Assembly: GCA_963705955.1 (NCBI GenBank)
Contig: CAVPLH010000005.1
Coordinates: 186,001 to 250,000, forward strand
DNA length: 64,000 nucleotides
Reading direction: 5' to 3'
Origin: WHSW01 sp963705955
GTDB lineage: Bacteria > Actinomycetota > Thermoleophilia > Solirubrobacterales > 70-9
How positions within the stretch are numbered: the first letter of the stretch is position 1; each line of letters begins with the position of its first letter. Of this stretch, positions 18,526 through 27,856 are shown piece after piece. Below the pieces are notes generated by a model that was given only the letters and a program-made list of their open reading frames with translations, had not been told where the DNA came from and made no database searches. A program made the position numbers and the translations under genes.

Positions 18526-19623
18526 TTGACGCCGCGGACGGGAACGAGGCGCGGGATCGTCGCGATCGCGGCGGCTGCGGCGCTGGCCGCGCTCGGCGCC
18601 GGCTGCGGTGGGGCGAAGGGCACCAGCGAGGTCGCTTCCGCGCCCGGCGATCCGAACGCCGAGGTCTCGGGGACGCTGCGCGTCTTCGCCTACGAGGACA
18701 GCGTCACCCCGCAGATGATCGATCCGGTCCGCGAGGCGAATCCGGATCTGAAGATCGAGACGGCGACCTTCGACTCCGACGACGAGGCGGCGGCGAAGCT
18801 CGCCGGCGGGTTCTCGGCGGATGTGGTCGAGGTCTGCGCCGACGAGATGCAGCCGCTGCTCGACCAGGGGTTGATCCGGCCGCTCGACCCGGCCGGGATC
18901 TCCTCCTGGGACGACCTCTCGTTCACGAACGCGAGCGGGATCGAGCTCGACGGCAAGCAGTACGGGGTGCCGCTCTCCGCCGGGCTCGAGGGGCTCGTCT
19001 ACAACACCGAGCAGGTCCCCGGGGGGATCGACCAGCTCACCGATCTGTTCGATCCCGAGTACGCCGGGAGGTCGACGATCCAGGGGTCCTACGCGCTGCC
19101 GGCAATCGGGGAGGCGGCGCTGGCGATCGGGATCAAGGACCCGATGAACCTCGACTCCGAGGAGCTCGACCGGGCGAAGCAGTATCTGATCGACCACGCC
19201 GACCAGTTCCGCACCCTGTGGAACTCCGACTCCGATCTCGTCAACCTGTTCAAGTCGGGGGAGACCGTGGTCGCCGCGGCCGGGCCGCAGCTCGCCCAGC
19301 GGATGATCGACTCGGGGATTCCGGCGAAGTGGGCCTACGCCAAGGACGGGACGCTCTCCTGGGTCTGCGGCTTCGCGATCACCTCGAAGGCGCAGAACAT
19401 CCCCGCCGCGTACGCGCTGATCAACTGGCAGTCCTCGCCGCAGGCGCAGGCGATCCGGGCCCGCGACGGCTACCTGGTCACCAACCGCAAGGCGATCGCG
19501 CTGGCGCCGGCCGGCTACCGCGAGACGTCCGGCGTCAAGTACGCCGACGAGGCGATCCCCGAGACGCATCCGCCCGACTATCCGGCATGGGTGCGGGCGT
19601 TCCAAGACTTCGAGTCCCAGTAG
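18526..19623 (+). CDS. Orphan polyamine-type substrate-binding lipoprotein
   Basis: About 365 aa. With a TTG start at 18526 the protein opens with an Arg-rich n-region, a hydrophobic stretch and a lipobox (LGAGC), the right size for a lipoprotein signal. GTG at 18496 is the alternative. The mature part is a paralogue of the operon receptor at 6091-7179: both share LRVFAY, DVVEVCADEMQPLL, DLFDPEYAGR-like and LSWVCG-AITSKA segments. No permease or ATPase is adjacent. It may deliver a second ligand to the PotABC-like channel encoded at 4278-8270, or sense ligand. Start and ligand are uncertain; the family is not. Confidence 0.83.
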   Translation: MTPRTGTRRGIVAIAAAAALAALGAGCGGAKGTSEVASAPGDPNAEVSGTLRVFAYEDSVTPQMIDPVREANPDLKIETATFDSDDEAAAKLAGGFSADVVEVCADEMQPLLDQGLIRPLDPAGISSWDDLSFTNASGIELDGKQYGVPLSAGLEGLVYNTEQVPGGIDQLTDLFDPEYAGRSTIQGSYALPAIGEAALAIGIKDPMNLDSEELDRAKQYLIDHADQFRTLWNSDSDLVNLFKSGETVVAAAGPQLAQRMIDSGIPAKWAYAKDGTLSWVCGFAITSKAQNIPAAYALINWQSSPQAQAIRARDGYLVTNRKAIALAPAGYRETSGVKYADEAIPETHPPDYPAWVRAFQDFESQ

Positions 19624-19665
19624 GGGTTGAGGGCTCGGCGGCCGCAAATCGCCCCCACTTCGTAG

Positions 19666-19686
19666 AATTGTGCAACAATCTTCACC
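19666..19686 (+). promoter_or_regulatory. Candidate operator upstream of phoX
   Basis: AATTGTGCAACAATCTTCAC lies 32-52 bp before the phoX ATG. It contains TTGTGCAACAA, an exact match to the TNGTNNNACNA palindrome of FadR-type GntR proteins. It also resembles the motifs at 11754-11774 and 18492-18512 in its first half. The 94-bp spacer holds no terminator that I can recognise. Confidence 0.45.
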
Positions 19687-19717
19687 ACTCGGCAGCGAAT
19701 CGGAAGGGAATCCAGAG

Positions 19718-21172
19718 ATGACGGCGACAGCGTTCACCCGTAGGCAGGCACTCCGAAACGGGCTGATCGGGGTCGCCAGCCTCACGGTCGCGGAGCGGCT
19801 GCTCGCCTACGGTGGCGCGAACGAGGCGCTCGCCGCGCTCAAGCCGACGCTCCCGAAGCCCGGGTACGGGCCGCTTCAGTTCGAGCCGGGCAAGGCGTTC
19901 GCACTTCCGAAGGGGTTTCACTACGTGCGCTTCGGCCGCGCCGGAAGCCGGATGTCCGACGGGCTGCCGACCCCGACCTGCCACGACGGCAGCGGCTATC
20001 TGAAGGGTCGCGGCAACACGGTCTGGATCGTCCGCAACCAGGAGGGCTTTCATCCCGGACGCGCGCACGGGCCCCGCGACGCCTACGACCGGGTCGCCCA
20101 GGGCGGGGTCACCGTGTCGCATTTCGACACCGGCTCGGGGAAGCTGCGCGGCAGCGCCCTGGTCCTCAACGGGACCGACAACAACTGCAACGGCGGGCTG
20201 ACGCCGTGGGGCACCTGGCTCTCGGGAGAGGAGAACACGGTCGGCCGCCGGCAGGGCTACGGCAAGGAGCACGGGTACGTGTTCGAGGTGCCGGGGCGCG
20301 CGACCTCGACCGTCGAGCCGGTCCCGATCAAGGCGATGGGCCGGTTCGTCCACGAGGCGTGTCCGGTCGACCCGAAGACCGGGATCGTCTACATGACCGA
20401 GGACAACGGCGACCCCGGCGACGGCTTCTACAGATACGTGCCGGACCACAAGGGCAAGCTCCACCGCGGCGGCCGGCTGGAGATGCTCGCGATCCACGGC
20501 ATGCCGGGCTACAACACCACCCACGACCACAAGCAGGGCGAGAAGCTCGAATGCCGCTGGGTCGCGATCGAGGACCCGGACCCGAACGGGGCCGACGAGT
20601 TCCCGCAGGCGGTCTACATGCAGGGCCGCCACGCCGGAGGGGCGAAGTTCATGGGCCTCGAGGGCGGGACCTTCTCGAAGGGAAGCTGCTACTTCACGGC
20701 ATCCGACGGCGGCCCGGCGGAGCAGGGCCAGGTCTGGCGCTACACCCCCGACAACAAGGACCTGAAGCGCGGGACGCTGGAGCTGCTCTACGTCTCGCCG
20801 CGCAACAGGGTCCTCAACGGGCCCGACGGGATCGCCGTCAGCCCCCGTGGCGGCATCGTCCTCTGCGAGGACGGCAACGGCGAGGATGTCAACGGCGCCG
20901 ACAACTGGGTCCGTGGACTGACCCCGGCCGGGAAGCTGTTCGACTTCGCCAAGGTGACCGAGAAGATGGCGCTCCACGACCACATCGCCGCCGACCTCTT
21001 CCCGTTCAACAAACGCCGCTTCGACCGGCCGCCGAAGAAGGGCCAGGGCGTCGGCGCCAGCGAGACCGCGGGTCCCGGTTTCAGCCCCGACGGCAAGTGG
21101 CTGTTCCTCCACCTGCAGTACCCGGGCGAGACGTTCGCGATCACCGGCCCCTGGGACCGCGGCTGGCTCTGA
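19718..21172 (+). CDS. phoX: PhoX-like (DUF839) phosphatase/beta-propeller protein
   Basis: 484 aa. The N-terminus TRRQALRNGLIGVASLTVAE resembles a Tat-type export signal with a twin arginine. The rest matches the PhoX/DUF839 family of Ca/Fe-dependent alkaline phosphatases: RNQEGF near 105, NNCNGGLTPWGTWLSGEEN near 148 to 166, FVHEACPVDPKTGIVYMTEDNG near 207 and a late GFSPDGKWLFLHLQYPG. ATG at 19718 has GGAAGGG upstream. The enzyme would release phosphate from esters outside the membrane; many DUF839 members are uncharacterised. It follows the lone binding protein by 94 bp with its own operator-like motif, which may place it in the same regulon. Confidence 0.8.
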   Translation: MTATAFTRRQALRNGLIGVASLTVAERLLAYGGANEALAALKPTLPKPGYGPLQFEPGKAFALPKGFHYVRFGRAGSRMSDGLPTPTCHDGSGYLKGRGNTVWIVRNQEGFHPGRAHGPRDAYDRVAQGGVTVSHFDTGSGKLRGSALVLNGTDNNCNGGLTPWGTWLSGEENTVGRRQGYGKEHGYVFEVPGRATSTVEPVPIKAMGRFVHEACPVDPKTGIVYMTEDNGDPGDGFYRYVPDHKGKLHRGGRLEMLAIHGMPGYNTTHDHKQGEKLECRWVAIEDPDPNGADEFPQAVYMQGRHAGGAKFMGLEGGTFSKGSCYFTASDGGPAEQGQVWRYTPDNKDLKRGTLELLYVSPRNRVLNGPDGIAVSPRGGIVLCEDGNGEDVNGADNWVRGLTPAGKLFDFAKVTEKMALHDHIAADLFPFNKRRFDRPPKKGQGVGASETAGPGFSPDGKWLFLHLQYPGETFAITGPWDRGWL

Positions 21173-21191
21173 TCGCGGCCCGCCGCCAAAC

Positions 21192-22574
21192 ATGCCCGGG
21201 GTAGGCGAGACTGCAGCTGTGCCGACGATCGAGCGGAGTCGAATCGCGGAGCTGACCGAGCGCGAGCGCCGGCGGTTCGCCGACTCGCATCCCGGCTCGC
21301 GGCGCCTGCACGAGCGCGCCGAGGGCTCGCTGCTCTCCGGCGTGCCGATGAACTGGATGACGCGCTGGCCCGGCGATTTTCCGGTCTTCTTCGACCGCGC
21401 CGAGGGCGCCGAGGTCGTCGACGTCGACGGCAACGTCTACGCCGACCTCTGCCTCGGCGACACCGGCGCGATGACCGGCCACGCGCCGGGCCCGACGGTG
21501 GCCGCCGTCAACGAACGCCTCGCGCGCGGGATCACGGCGATGCTCCCGACCGAGGACGCCGCCGTCGTCGGCGAGGAGATGCAGAGGCGGTTCGGGATGC
21601 GCGATTGGCAGTTCACCCTCTCGGCGACCGACGCGAACCGGTTCGTGATCCGGATCGCCCGCCAGATCACCGGGCGCCCGAAGATCGTCGTCCATAACCA
21701 CTGCTACCACGGCAGCGTCGATGAGACCGTCGCGACGCTCGTCGACGGCCGGGTCCTGCCGCGCGAGGGCAGCGTCGGCCCGCCGGTCGAGGTCGCCGAG
21801 ACCACGCGGGTTGTCGAGATCAACGACCTCGACGGCCTCGAGCGCGAACTCGCCGAGGGCGACGTCGCCTGCCTGATGATCGAGCCCGCGCTGACCAACA
21901 TCGGGATCGTGCTCGCCGAGGACGGCTACCACGAGCGGGTCCGCGAGCTCACCCGCGAGCACGGGACGCTGCTGGTGATCGACGAAACCCACACCCTCTG
22001 CTGCGGCCCCGGTGGCTACACCGCCGCCCACGGGCTCGATCCCGACTTCCTCACGATCGGCAAGCCGATCGGTGGCGGGATCCCGACCGGCGCCTACGGC
22101 TTCAGCGCCGAGGTCGCCGAGCGGATCATCGATCACACCTTCTGGCCGGAAGCCGACGTCGGCGGCGTCGGCGGCACCCTGGCGGGCAACGCCCTCTCGC
22201 TCGCGGCCGTCCGCGCGACCCTGGCCGACGTGCTGACCGAGGAGGCGTTCGAGCACATGATCGCGCTCGGAGAGCGGTTCGAGGCCGGGGTCGCCGAGAC
22301 GATCGCCGCCCGCGGGCTGCCGTGGTCGATCACCAGGCTCGGCTGTCGCGCCGAATACATGTTCTCGCCGACCCCGCCCCGGACCGGCGCCGAGGCGGCG
22401 GCGGCGCTCGATCCGGAGCTCGACGCCCTGCTGCACCTCTACATGCTCAACCGGGGGATCCTGCTGACGCCGTTCCACATGATGGCCCTGATGTCGCCGG
22501 CGACGACCGCCGAGCAGATCGACCTGCACACGGCGGCCTTCGCTGAGGCGACCGCCGAGCTCACCGCGAGCTGA
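21192..22574 (+). CDS. Class III aminotransferase, glutamate-1-semialdehyde-mutase-like
   Basis: 460 aa. PLP-fold features are VDGNVYADLCLGDTGAMTGHAPG near 78, YHGSVDE near 172, Asp264 in VIDETHTL and Lys291 in LTIGKPIGGGIPTG. The GDTGAM/GHAPG segment and the IGKPIGGG active site point to the GSA-aminomutase-like branch, but no other tetrapyrrole gene is nearby, so a haem role is unlikely. ATG at 21192 and GTG at 21219 are both possible starts; neither has a strong ribosome site. It is the third class III enzyme of the cluster and follows phoX by 19 bp, probably in one transcript. Confidence 0.82.
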   Translation: MPGVGETAAVPTIERSRIAELTERERRRFADSHPGSRRLHERAEGSLLSGVPMNWMTRWPGDFPVFFDRAEGAEVVDVDGNVYADLCLGDTGAMTGHAPGPTVAAVNERLARGITAMLPTEDAAVVGEEMQRRFGMRDWQFTLSATDANRFVIRIARQITGRPKIVVHNHCYHGSVDETVATLVDGRVLPREGSVGPPVEVAETTRVVEINDLDGLERELAEGDVACLMIEPALTNIGIVLAEDGYHERVRELTREHGTLLVIDETHTLCCGPGGYTAAHGLDPDFLTIGKPIGGGIPTGAYGFSAEVAERIIDHTFWPEADVGGVGGTLAGNALSLAAVRATLADVLTEEAFEHMIALGERFEAGVAETIAARGLPWSITRLGCRAEYMFSPTPPRTGAEAAAALDPELDALLHLYMLNRGILLTPFHMMALMSPATTAEQIDLHTAAFAEATAELTAS

Positions 22575-22622
22575 TCGCTCTCGATCCCCGTGGGCGCTGC
22601 GGCGGTCGGTCCGTCGCGTCGC

Positions 22623-24149
22623 TCAGAGCACCGATCCGAGCGCCGTCCCGGCGTCGTTGGCGAGGTCGACGAGCGGCGCCGGGATGATCCCGAAGAACAC
22701 GGTCGCCGCCGCGACCAGGACCGCTGCGCCGATGATCACGACGCAGCGGCTGCCGTCCGGCTCGTCGGCCTCCTGTGAGGCGCCGGCGATCGCCGGCACC
22801 GCGTCCGCGGGCCGGTCGGCCGCGGGCCGCATCCAGACCGCGGCGATCACCCGCAGGTAGTAGGCGAGCGAGATCATCGTCCCGATTGCGATCATCACGC
22901 CGAGCCAGGTGTAGTCGGCGTCGACGGTGGCCTCGATCAGGTAGAGCTTGCCGATGAAGCCCGCCGTCCCCGGTAGCCCGGCCAGCGCCAGCATCGAGAC
23001 CGTCAGCACCGCCGCGAGCAGCGGGCGTTCGCGACCGAGGCCGTCGACCGAGCGGATGTCGTCCCCGAACGGGGTCTCGCGCTCGCGGATCACGATCACC
23101 GCGAACGCGGCGAGGTTCATCAGCGCGTAGGCGGCGAGGTAGAAGACCAGCGCGGCGGTCCCCGCGGCGGTCGCGGCGACGACGCCGACCAGCATGTAGC
23201 CGGCCTGCGCTACCCCCGAGTAGCCGAGCAGGCGCTTCAGCGAGCGCTGCCCGAGCGCGCCCGCGTTTCCGACGACGATCGAGACCGCCGCGAGCGCGGC
23301 AAGCGCCGGCTGCCAGTTGTCGACCGCGGGCCCGAGGGCGACGTCGAAGAAGCGCACGACGAGCGCGAACGCGGCCGCCTTCGTCGCCACCGCCATGAAC
23401 GCGGTGACCGGCGTCGGTGCGCCCTCGTAGACGTCGGGGGTCCACTGGTGGAAGGGGGCGATCGAGAGCTTGAACGCGAGCCCGGTGGCGGCGAGCGCGA
23501 TCCCGATCATCAGCAGCGGGTCGTCGGCCGCCGAGCCGGCGACCGCGGATTGGATTCCCGAGAAGTCGGTCGAGCCGCTCGCCCCGTAGATGAACGCCAG
23601 CCCATAGAGCAGCGTCGCCGAGCCGAGCGAGCCGACGATCAGATACTTGAGCCCCGACTCGAGCGACTTCTCGCGGCGGATCGCCGACCCGCAGAGGACG
23701 TAGAGGGGCACGGAGAGCAGCTCGAGGGCGACGAAGAGGGAGATCAGGTTCTGCGCCTCGGCGAGGATCGTCATCCCGAGGACCGAGGAGATCAGCAGCG
23801 CCTGGAACTCGCCGTGGCCGCTCGGCCCCGGCGGGCGGTCGACCGACCGCTCGCGCCAGGAGAGCGGGATGCAGAAACCCGCGGCGCCGATCGCGATCAG
23901 GCTTGCGGCCAGCGAGAGGTCGTCGAGCCGCAGCGCCCCGGCGACCAGGTCCTTCTCGTTGCCCCACTGCCAGATGCAGAGCCCCGCGGCGGTCGCCAAG
24001 GTGCCGATGCCGACGATCGAGACGACGACCCGCTGGGTGTCGCGCCCTCCGCCGAGGAGCCCGGCGAGCAGGGTGAGGACCATCCCGGCGGTCAGCGCGA
24101 TGATCGGCGAGAGCCCGGCGTAATCGATCGCGGGGGCGTGGAAGGTCAT
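22623..24149 (-). CDS. nuoN: NADH-quinone oxidoreductase subunit N
   Basis: 508 aa antiporter-like membrane subunit of complex I. It is highly hydrophobic, with the proton-channel lysine/histidine region recognisable in LKYLIVGSLGSATLLYG and APFHQWTPDVYEGAPTPVTAF. ATG at 24149 overlaps the nuoM stop by 4 bp. It is the last gene of the nuo operon; the 48 bp before the convergent aminotransferase end contain no gene. Confidence 0.95.
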   Translation of the reverse strand: MTFHAPAIDYAGLSPIIALTAGMVLTLLAGLLGGGRDTQRVVVSIVGIGTLATAAGLCIWQWGNEKDLVAGALRLDDLSLAASLIAIGAAGFCIPLSWRERSVDRPPGPSGHGEFQALLISSVLGMTILAEAQNLISLFVALELLSVPLYVLCGSAIRREKSLESGLKYLIVGSLGSATLLYGLAFIYGASGSTDFSGIQSAVAGSAADDPLLMIGIALAATGLAFKLSIAPFHQWTPDVYEGAPTPVTAFMAVATKAAAFALVVRFFDVALGPAVDNWQPALAALAAVSIVVGNAGALGQRSLKRLLGYSGVAQAGYMLVGVVAATAAGTAALVFYLAAYALMNLAAFAVIVIRERETPFGDDIRSVDGLGRERPLLAAVLTVSMLALAGLPGTAGFIGKLYLIEATVDADYTWLGVMIAIGTMISLAYYLRVIAAVWMRPAADRPADAVPAIAGASQEADEPDGSRCVVIIGAAVLVAAATVFFGIIPAPLVDLANDAGTALGSVL

Positions 24150-25633
24150 CGCTCCGCGACCACCGACCCTTCGGTCCCCACCCCGGTCAGCGACTGCTCG
24201 ACCGAGGCTTGACCGCGCTCGAGGATCAGCCCCGGCCACAGCGCCAGGGCGACGATCACCGCGACCAGCGGCGCCAGCACGGCGCCGTCGCGGAGCGTGA
24301 TCTCTCGCGACTCGGCCCCCTCGGGGAGCCGATTGTGCATCGTTCGCTGGTAGAGGCGCAGCGCGTAGAAGGCCGCCAGCGCGACGCCGATCACGGCGAC
24401 GAAGGCGAACGCGATCTTCGACTCGAAGACGCCGTTGAGGATGTAGAACTCGCCCATGAAGTTGGACGACCCGGGTATCGCCAGGGTCGCCATCGTGACG
24501 ATCAGGAAGAGCGCCGCGAGAACCGGCGCCCGCAGGGCCTGGCCGCCCATCCGCGTCAGGTCCTCGGTCCCCGTGCGCTCGTAGAGCAACGCGATGATCA
24601 AGAACAGGCCGCCGACCACGAGGCCGTGGTTGACCATCTGCAAAACGGCGCCGTCGGCGCCGTCTGGACGCAGGGCGAAGATCCCGATCGTGATGAAGCC
24701 GAGCTGCGCGACCGACGAGTAGCCGGCGACGAGGCGGACGTTGGTCTGCGTGAACGCCATCGCCGAGCCGTAGAGGATCGAGACGACGCCGATCACCAGC
24801 ACGATCTCCTGGAAGTGCGCGGTGGCGTCGGGGAAGATCGGCAGGGCGACCCGGAGGAAGCCGTAGGCGCCGACCTTCGAGAGCACACCCGAGAGCAGGA
24901 CGAGGACCGGCAGCGGCGCGGCGCGGTAGGCGTCGGGCATCCAGCCGTGGATCGGGAAGGCCGGCATCTTGACCAGGAAGGCGGCCGCGAAGAAGCAGAA
25001 GATCCACTCCTGGCTGCCGGTCGAGAGCAGGTGCTCGCGCAGGTAGGGGATCGAGAAGCTGAGCTCGCCCGTCTGCTGCGAGACGAGCATCGCGGTCGCG
25101 ATCGCGCCGACCAGCATCAACAGCGACCCGACCAGGGTGTAGACGATCATCTTCATCGTCGCCCGGACCCGGTTCTCGCCGCCGAACGTCCCGATCAGGA
25201 AGAAGAACGGGATCAGCATCAGGTCGAAGAAGAGGACGAAGAGCAGCAGGTCCTGGGCCAAAAAGGCGCCCAGCGCCGCGCTCTCGGCGAGCCCGATCAG
25301 GAAGTAGAAGAGTCGCGAGCGGCCGTCGCCGGGCTCGTCGCGCAACGCCGCCCACAGCGTCGCGGCGACCCAGAGGATCGCCGTCATCAGCACCAGGAAG
25401 ACGCTGATCCCGTCGACCCCGAGCTGATAGCGGACCCCGAGGTCCGGGATCCAGGCTTCGTCGACCGCGTGCTGCAACCCGGCGCTGGTGGAGCTGAAGT
25501 CGGCGACCAGCCAGATCGCCAGCACGAGGGCGACCAGCGCACCGAGGACCGAGATCCATCGCGACGCGGCGCGCGGGGCGACGAGGACGACCAGCCCGGC
25601 GGCGAGGGGTGCCCAGAGGAGGATGTTCAGCAT
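24146..25633 (-). CDS. nuoM: NADH-quinone oxidoreductase subunit M
   Basis: 495 aa antiporter-like membrane subunit. Diagnostic segments are GVDGISVFLVLMTAIL near 76, PAFPIHGWMPDAYRAAPLPV and GGQALRAPVLAALFLI. It forms one of three proton-pumping modules of the membrane arm. ATG at 25633 is chosen; longer frames run into the repeat-rich spacer between nuoL and nuoM. It overlaps nuoN by 4 bp. Confidence 0.95.
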   Translation of the reverse strand: MLNILLWAPLAAGLVVLVAPRAASRWISVLGALVALVLAIWLVADFSSTSAGLQHAVDEAWIPDLGVRYQLGVDGISVFLVLMTAILWVAATLWAALRDEPGDGRSRLFYFLIGLAESAALGAFLAQDLLLFVLFFDLMLIPFFFLIGTFGGENRVRATMKMIVYTLVGSLLMLVGAIATAMLVSQQTGELSFSIPYLREHLLSTGSQEWIFCFFAAAFLVKMPAFPIHGWMPDAYRAAPLPVLVLLSGVLSKVGAYGFLRVALPIFPDATAHFQEIVLVIGVVSILYGSAMAFTQTNVRLVAGYSSVAQLGFITIGIFALRPDGADGAVLQMVNHGLVVGGLFLIIALLYERTGTEDLTRMGGQALRAPVLAALFLIVTMATLAIPGSSNFMGEFYILNGVFESKIAFAFVAVIGVALAAFYALRLYQRTMHNRLPEGAESREITLRDGAVLAPLVAVIVALALWPGLILERGQASVEQSLTGVGTEGSVVAER

Positions 25634-25648
25634 CGCTCGCTCCCGGCG

Positions 25649-25719
25649 TGCCAGCTTGCAGCTTGCAGCTTGCAGGGCGCGAAGTCGTTGTTGCCGGCTG
25701 CCAGCTGCCAGCTGCCGGC
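25649..25719. repeat. Heptamer-period tandem repeats in the nuoL-nuoM spacer
   Basis: The 86-bp spacer contains GCTTGCA repeated with a 7-bp period (25649-25675) and GCTGCCA repeated with the same period (25692-25718). They are separated by a 16-bp unrelated stretch. The same two heptamer types occur in the nuoK-nuoL and nuoF-nuoG spacers. Confidence 0.9.
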
Positions 25720-27726
25720 TCACGAGCTGACCACCAAGAAATAGACCCCCAACGCCGCGAACCCGCCGATCACCAGCAGCGCGTAGGCGCGGACGAAGCC
25801 CGATTGCGCCCCGCGGACGACCGAGCCCACCCCCTTGACCACGTCGACGGCGCCGTCGACGATCCCCTGGATCACGTAGCGCTCGAAGACCGTGTTGCAG
25901 AAGCGCCCGATCGCGATCGTCGGCCTGTAGATCAGCGCGTCGATCAGCTCGTCGAAGTACCACTTGTTGAGCAGGAACGAGTGCAGCGCCCCGAAGCGCT
26001 CGATCAGGCGGGCGGTCGTCCCCGGGCGGGCGACGTAGCAGAGGTAGGCGAGCGCGATGCCGACGATCGAGATCGCCCCACCGACCGCGAGCCCGATCCA
26101 CGAGTCGAGCGTCGAGGGCTCGACGGTGTTGTACAGCGACGAGCTCTCGAAGGTGCCCTCGAGGAAGCTGTGGACGACGTCGTCGACGCCCGGGATCTGG
26201 ATCAGCCCACCGACCAGCGCTCCGACGCCGAGCACCGCCATCGCGACCCGCATCGGCCATTCGCGCTCGGCGATGTGGTGCTCCGGACCGGGAAAGCCGA
26301 CGTCGGTGTCCTCGGGGTCGCCGCTCTGCGGGTTGGTCGGCGGCTCGTGGTGCATGTGGCCGTGCTCGAGCTCGCGCGCCTCCTCGCAGGGCTTGCCCGC
26401 GACGACCCGGAACCCGATCCGGAACGCGTAGAACGCCGTCAGCAGGGCGCCGACGTAGCCGCCGATCGCGAAGATCCAGTAGATGCCACCGCGGTCGGCC
26501 GCGAAGCCGAGGATCTCGTCCTTGGCGAAGAAGCCCGACGTACCCGGAAAAGCGGCGAGGGCGAGGCAGCCGACGATCAGCAGCGCCGAGGTGAACGGCA
26601 GCGCTCGCCGGAAGCCGCTCATCCGATCGATGTTCTGGTTGTTGGCCATCGCCGAGATCACCGAGCCCGCGGCCATGAACAGCAGCGCCTTGAAGAACGC
26701 GTGGGCCATGAGCAGGAAGAGGCCGCCCGCGTAGGCGCCGATCGAGACGCCGACGACCATGTACCCGATCTGGCTCATCGTCGAGTAGGCGATGATCCGC
26801 TTCAGGTCGGTGACCACGAGCGCGATCGTGGCGGCGATCAGCAGCGTCGCGAGCCCGATGAAGGCGGCGACGTCCGCGGCCGTCGGCGCGAGCTCGAAGA
26901 GCGGGAACATGCGCGCGATCAGATAGACGCCGGCGGTGACCATGGTCGCTGCGTGGATCAGCGCCGAGACCGGGGTCGGGCCCTCCATCGCGTCCGGGAG
27001 CCAGGTGTGGAGCGGGATCTGGGCCGACTTCGCGAACGCCCCGACGCAGAGCAGGAGGCAGATCGTGACGATCACGCTCTCGTTCGTGCTGAAGGTCTGG
27101 CGCGCGGCGTCGAACGACGCCAGGAAGTCGAAGGTCCCGAGCTCGCGGAAGATGAACAGCGCGGCGAGCACGAGGCCGATGTCGCCGACGACGTTGATCA
27201 CGAACGCCTTCATGCCCGCCTTGGTCGCGGTCGTGCGCCGGTACCAGAAGCTGATCAGCGCGTAGGAGGCGAAGCCGACGAACGCCCAGCCGACGATCAG
27301 GATGACGAAGTTGCCGGCGAGGACGAGCAGCAGCATCGAGAAGACGAAGAAGTTGAGGTAGCTGAAGAAGCGCGCGTAGCCGCGGTCGGAGTCCATGTAG
27401 GCCAGCGAGTAGAGATGGATCAGGGCCGAGACCCCGGTCACCACGAGGCACATGAACACCGACAGCGGGTCGACGAGGATCCCGAGCTGGATGTCGAGAC
27501 CCGCCGCGGAGGCGTAGCTGTAGAGCGAGTCGGTGAGCTGGCGTGCGTCGGTCGGCTCGCCGAGCAGCCCGAAGAGCGCTCCGAGCGAGCAGCCGAAGGC
27601 GAGCGCGATCGACGCGGTGCCGATCCAGCCGGCTGATCGTCCGGGCAGCGCCCGATGACCGAGCGCGATCACCAGGCTGCCGGCGAGCGGCAGCGCGAGC
27701 ACCAGCCAGGCCCACGTAGTCGTCAT
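25720..27726 (-). CDS. nuoL: NADH-quinone oxidoreductase subunit L
   Basis: 668 aa, the largest antiporter-like subunit, with the C-terminal lateral helix extension. Family segments include GILVDPLSVFMCLVVTGVSALIH near 92, QIPLHTWLPDAMEGPTPVSALIHAA near 240 and YSTMSQIGYMVVG. ATG at 27726 (MTTTWAW) is chosen because the 52-residue upstream extension is only translated spacer repeat. An insert of about 50 residues after position 490, rich in Glu, His and Pro, is mildly unusual. Confidence 0.95.
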   Translation of the reverse strand: MTTTWAWLVLALPLAGSLVIALGHRALPGRSAGWIGTASIALAFGCSLGALFGLLGEPTDARQLTDSLYSYASAAGLDIQLGILVDPLSVFMCLVVTGVSALIHLYSLAYMDSDRGYARFFSYLNFFVFSMLLLVLAGNFVILIVGWAFVGFASYALISFWYRRTTATKAGMKAFVINVVGDIGLVLAALFIFRELGTFDFLASFDAARQTFSTNESVIVTICLLLCVGAFAKSAQIPLHTWLPDAMEGPTPVSALIHAATMVTAGVYLIARMFPLFELAPTAADVAAFIGLATLLIAATIALVVTDLKRIIAYSTMSQIGYMVVGVSIGAYAGGLFLLMAHAFFKALLFMAAGSVISAMANNQNIDRMSGFRRALPFTSALLIVGCLALAAFPGTSGFFAKDEILGFAADRGGIYWIFAIGGYVGALLTAFYAFRIGFRVVAGKPCEEARELEHGHMHHEPPTNPQSGDPEDTDVGFPGPEHHIAEREWPMRVAMAVLGVGALVGGLIQIPGVDDVVHSFLEGTFESSSLYNTVEPSTLDSWIGLAVGGAISIVGIALAYLCYVARPGTTARLIERFGALHSFLLNKWYFDELIDALIYRPTIAIGRFCNTVFERYVIQGIVDGAVDVVKGVGSVVRGAQSGFVRAYALLVIGGFAALGVYFLVVSS

Positions 27727-27746
27727 CCCACGCCCCGGCTTCGCCG

Positions 27747-27856
27747 GCTGGCAGCTTGCAGCTTGCAGCGCCGAGCCCGGTCTCCACCCCTGCCAGCTGC
27801 CAGCTGCCAGCGCCGATCCCGGTCTCCACCCCTGCCAGCTGCCAGCTGCCAGCTGC
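27747..27856. repeat. Heptamer and 42-bp tandem repeats in the nuoK-nuoL spacer
   Basis: A GCTTGCA heptamer run (27747-27768) is followed by two 42-bp units (27769-27810 and 27811-27852) differing at one base. Each unit starts CGCCGA and contains TCTCCACCCC followed by three GCCAGCT heptamers. The block fills the whole 130-bp spacer between nuoK and nuoL, up to the nuoK stop. Confidence 0.92.

Noticed and set aside
21192..22574. Haem-pathway hemL assignment for the third aminotransferase
   Set aside because: It lacks any tetrapyrrole neighbours and only the general GSA-like active-site pattern is seen, so a specific name is not justified.
25609..27636. 675-residue plus-strand open frame opposite nuoL
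   Set aside because: It is antisense to an unmistakable nuoL, with Asp/Arg/Gly/Val-heavy low-complexity composition; a GC-rich shadow frame.
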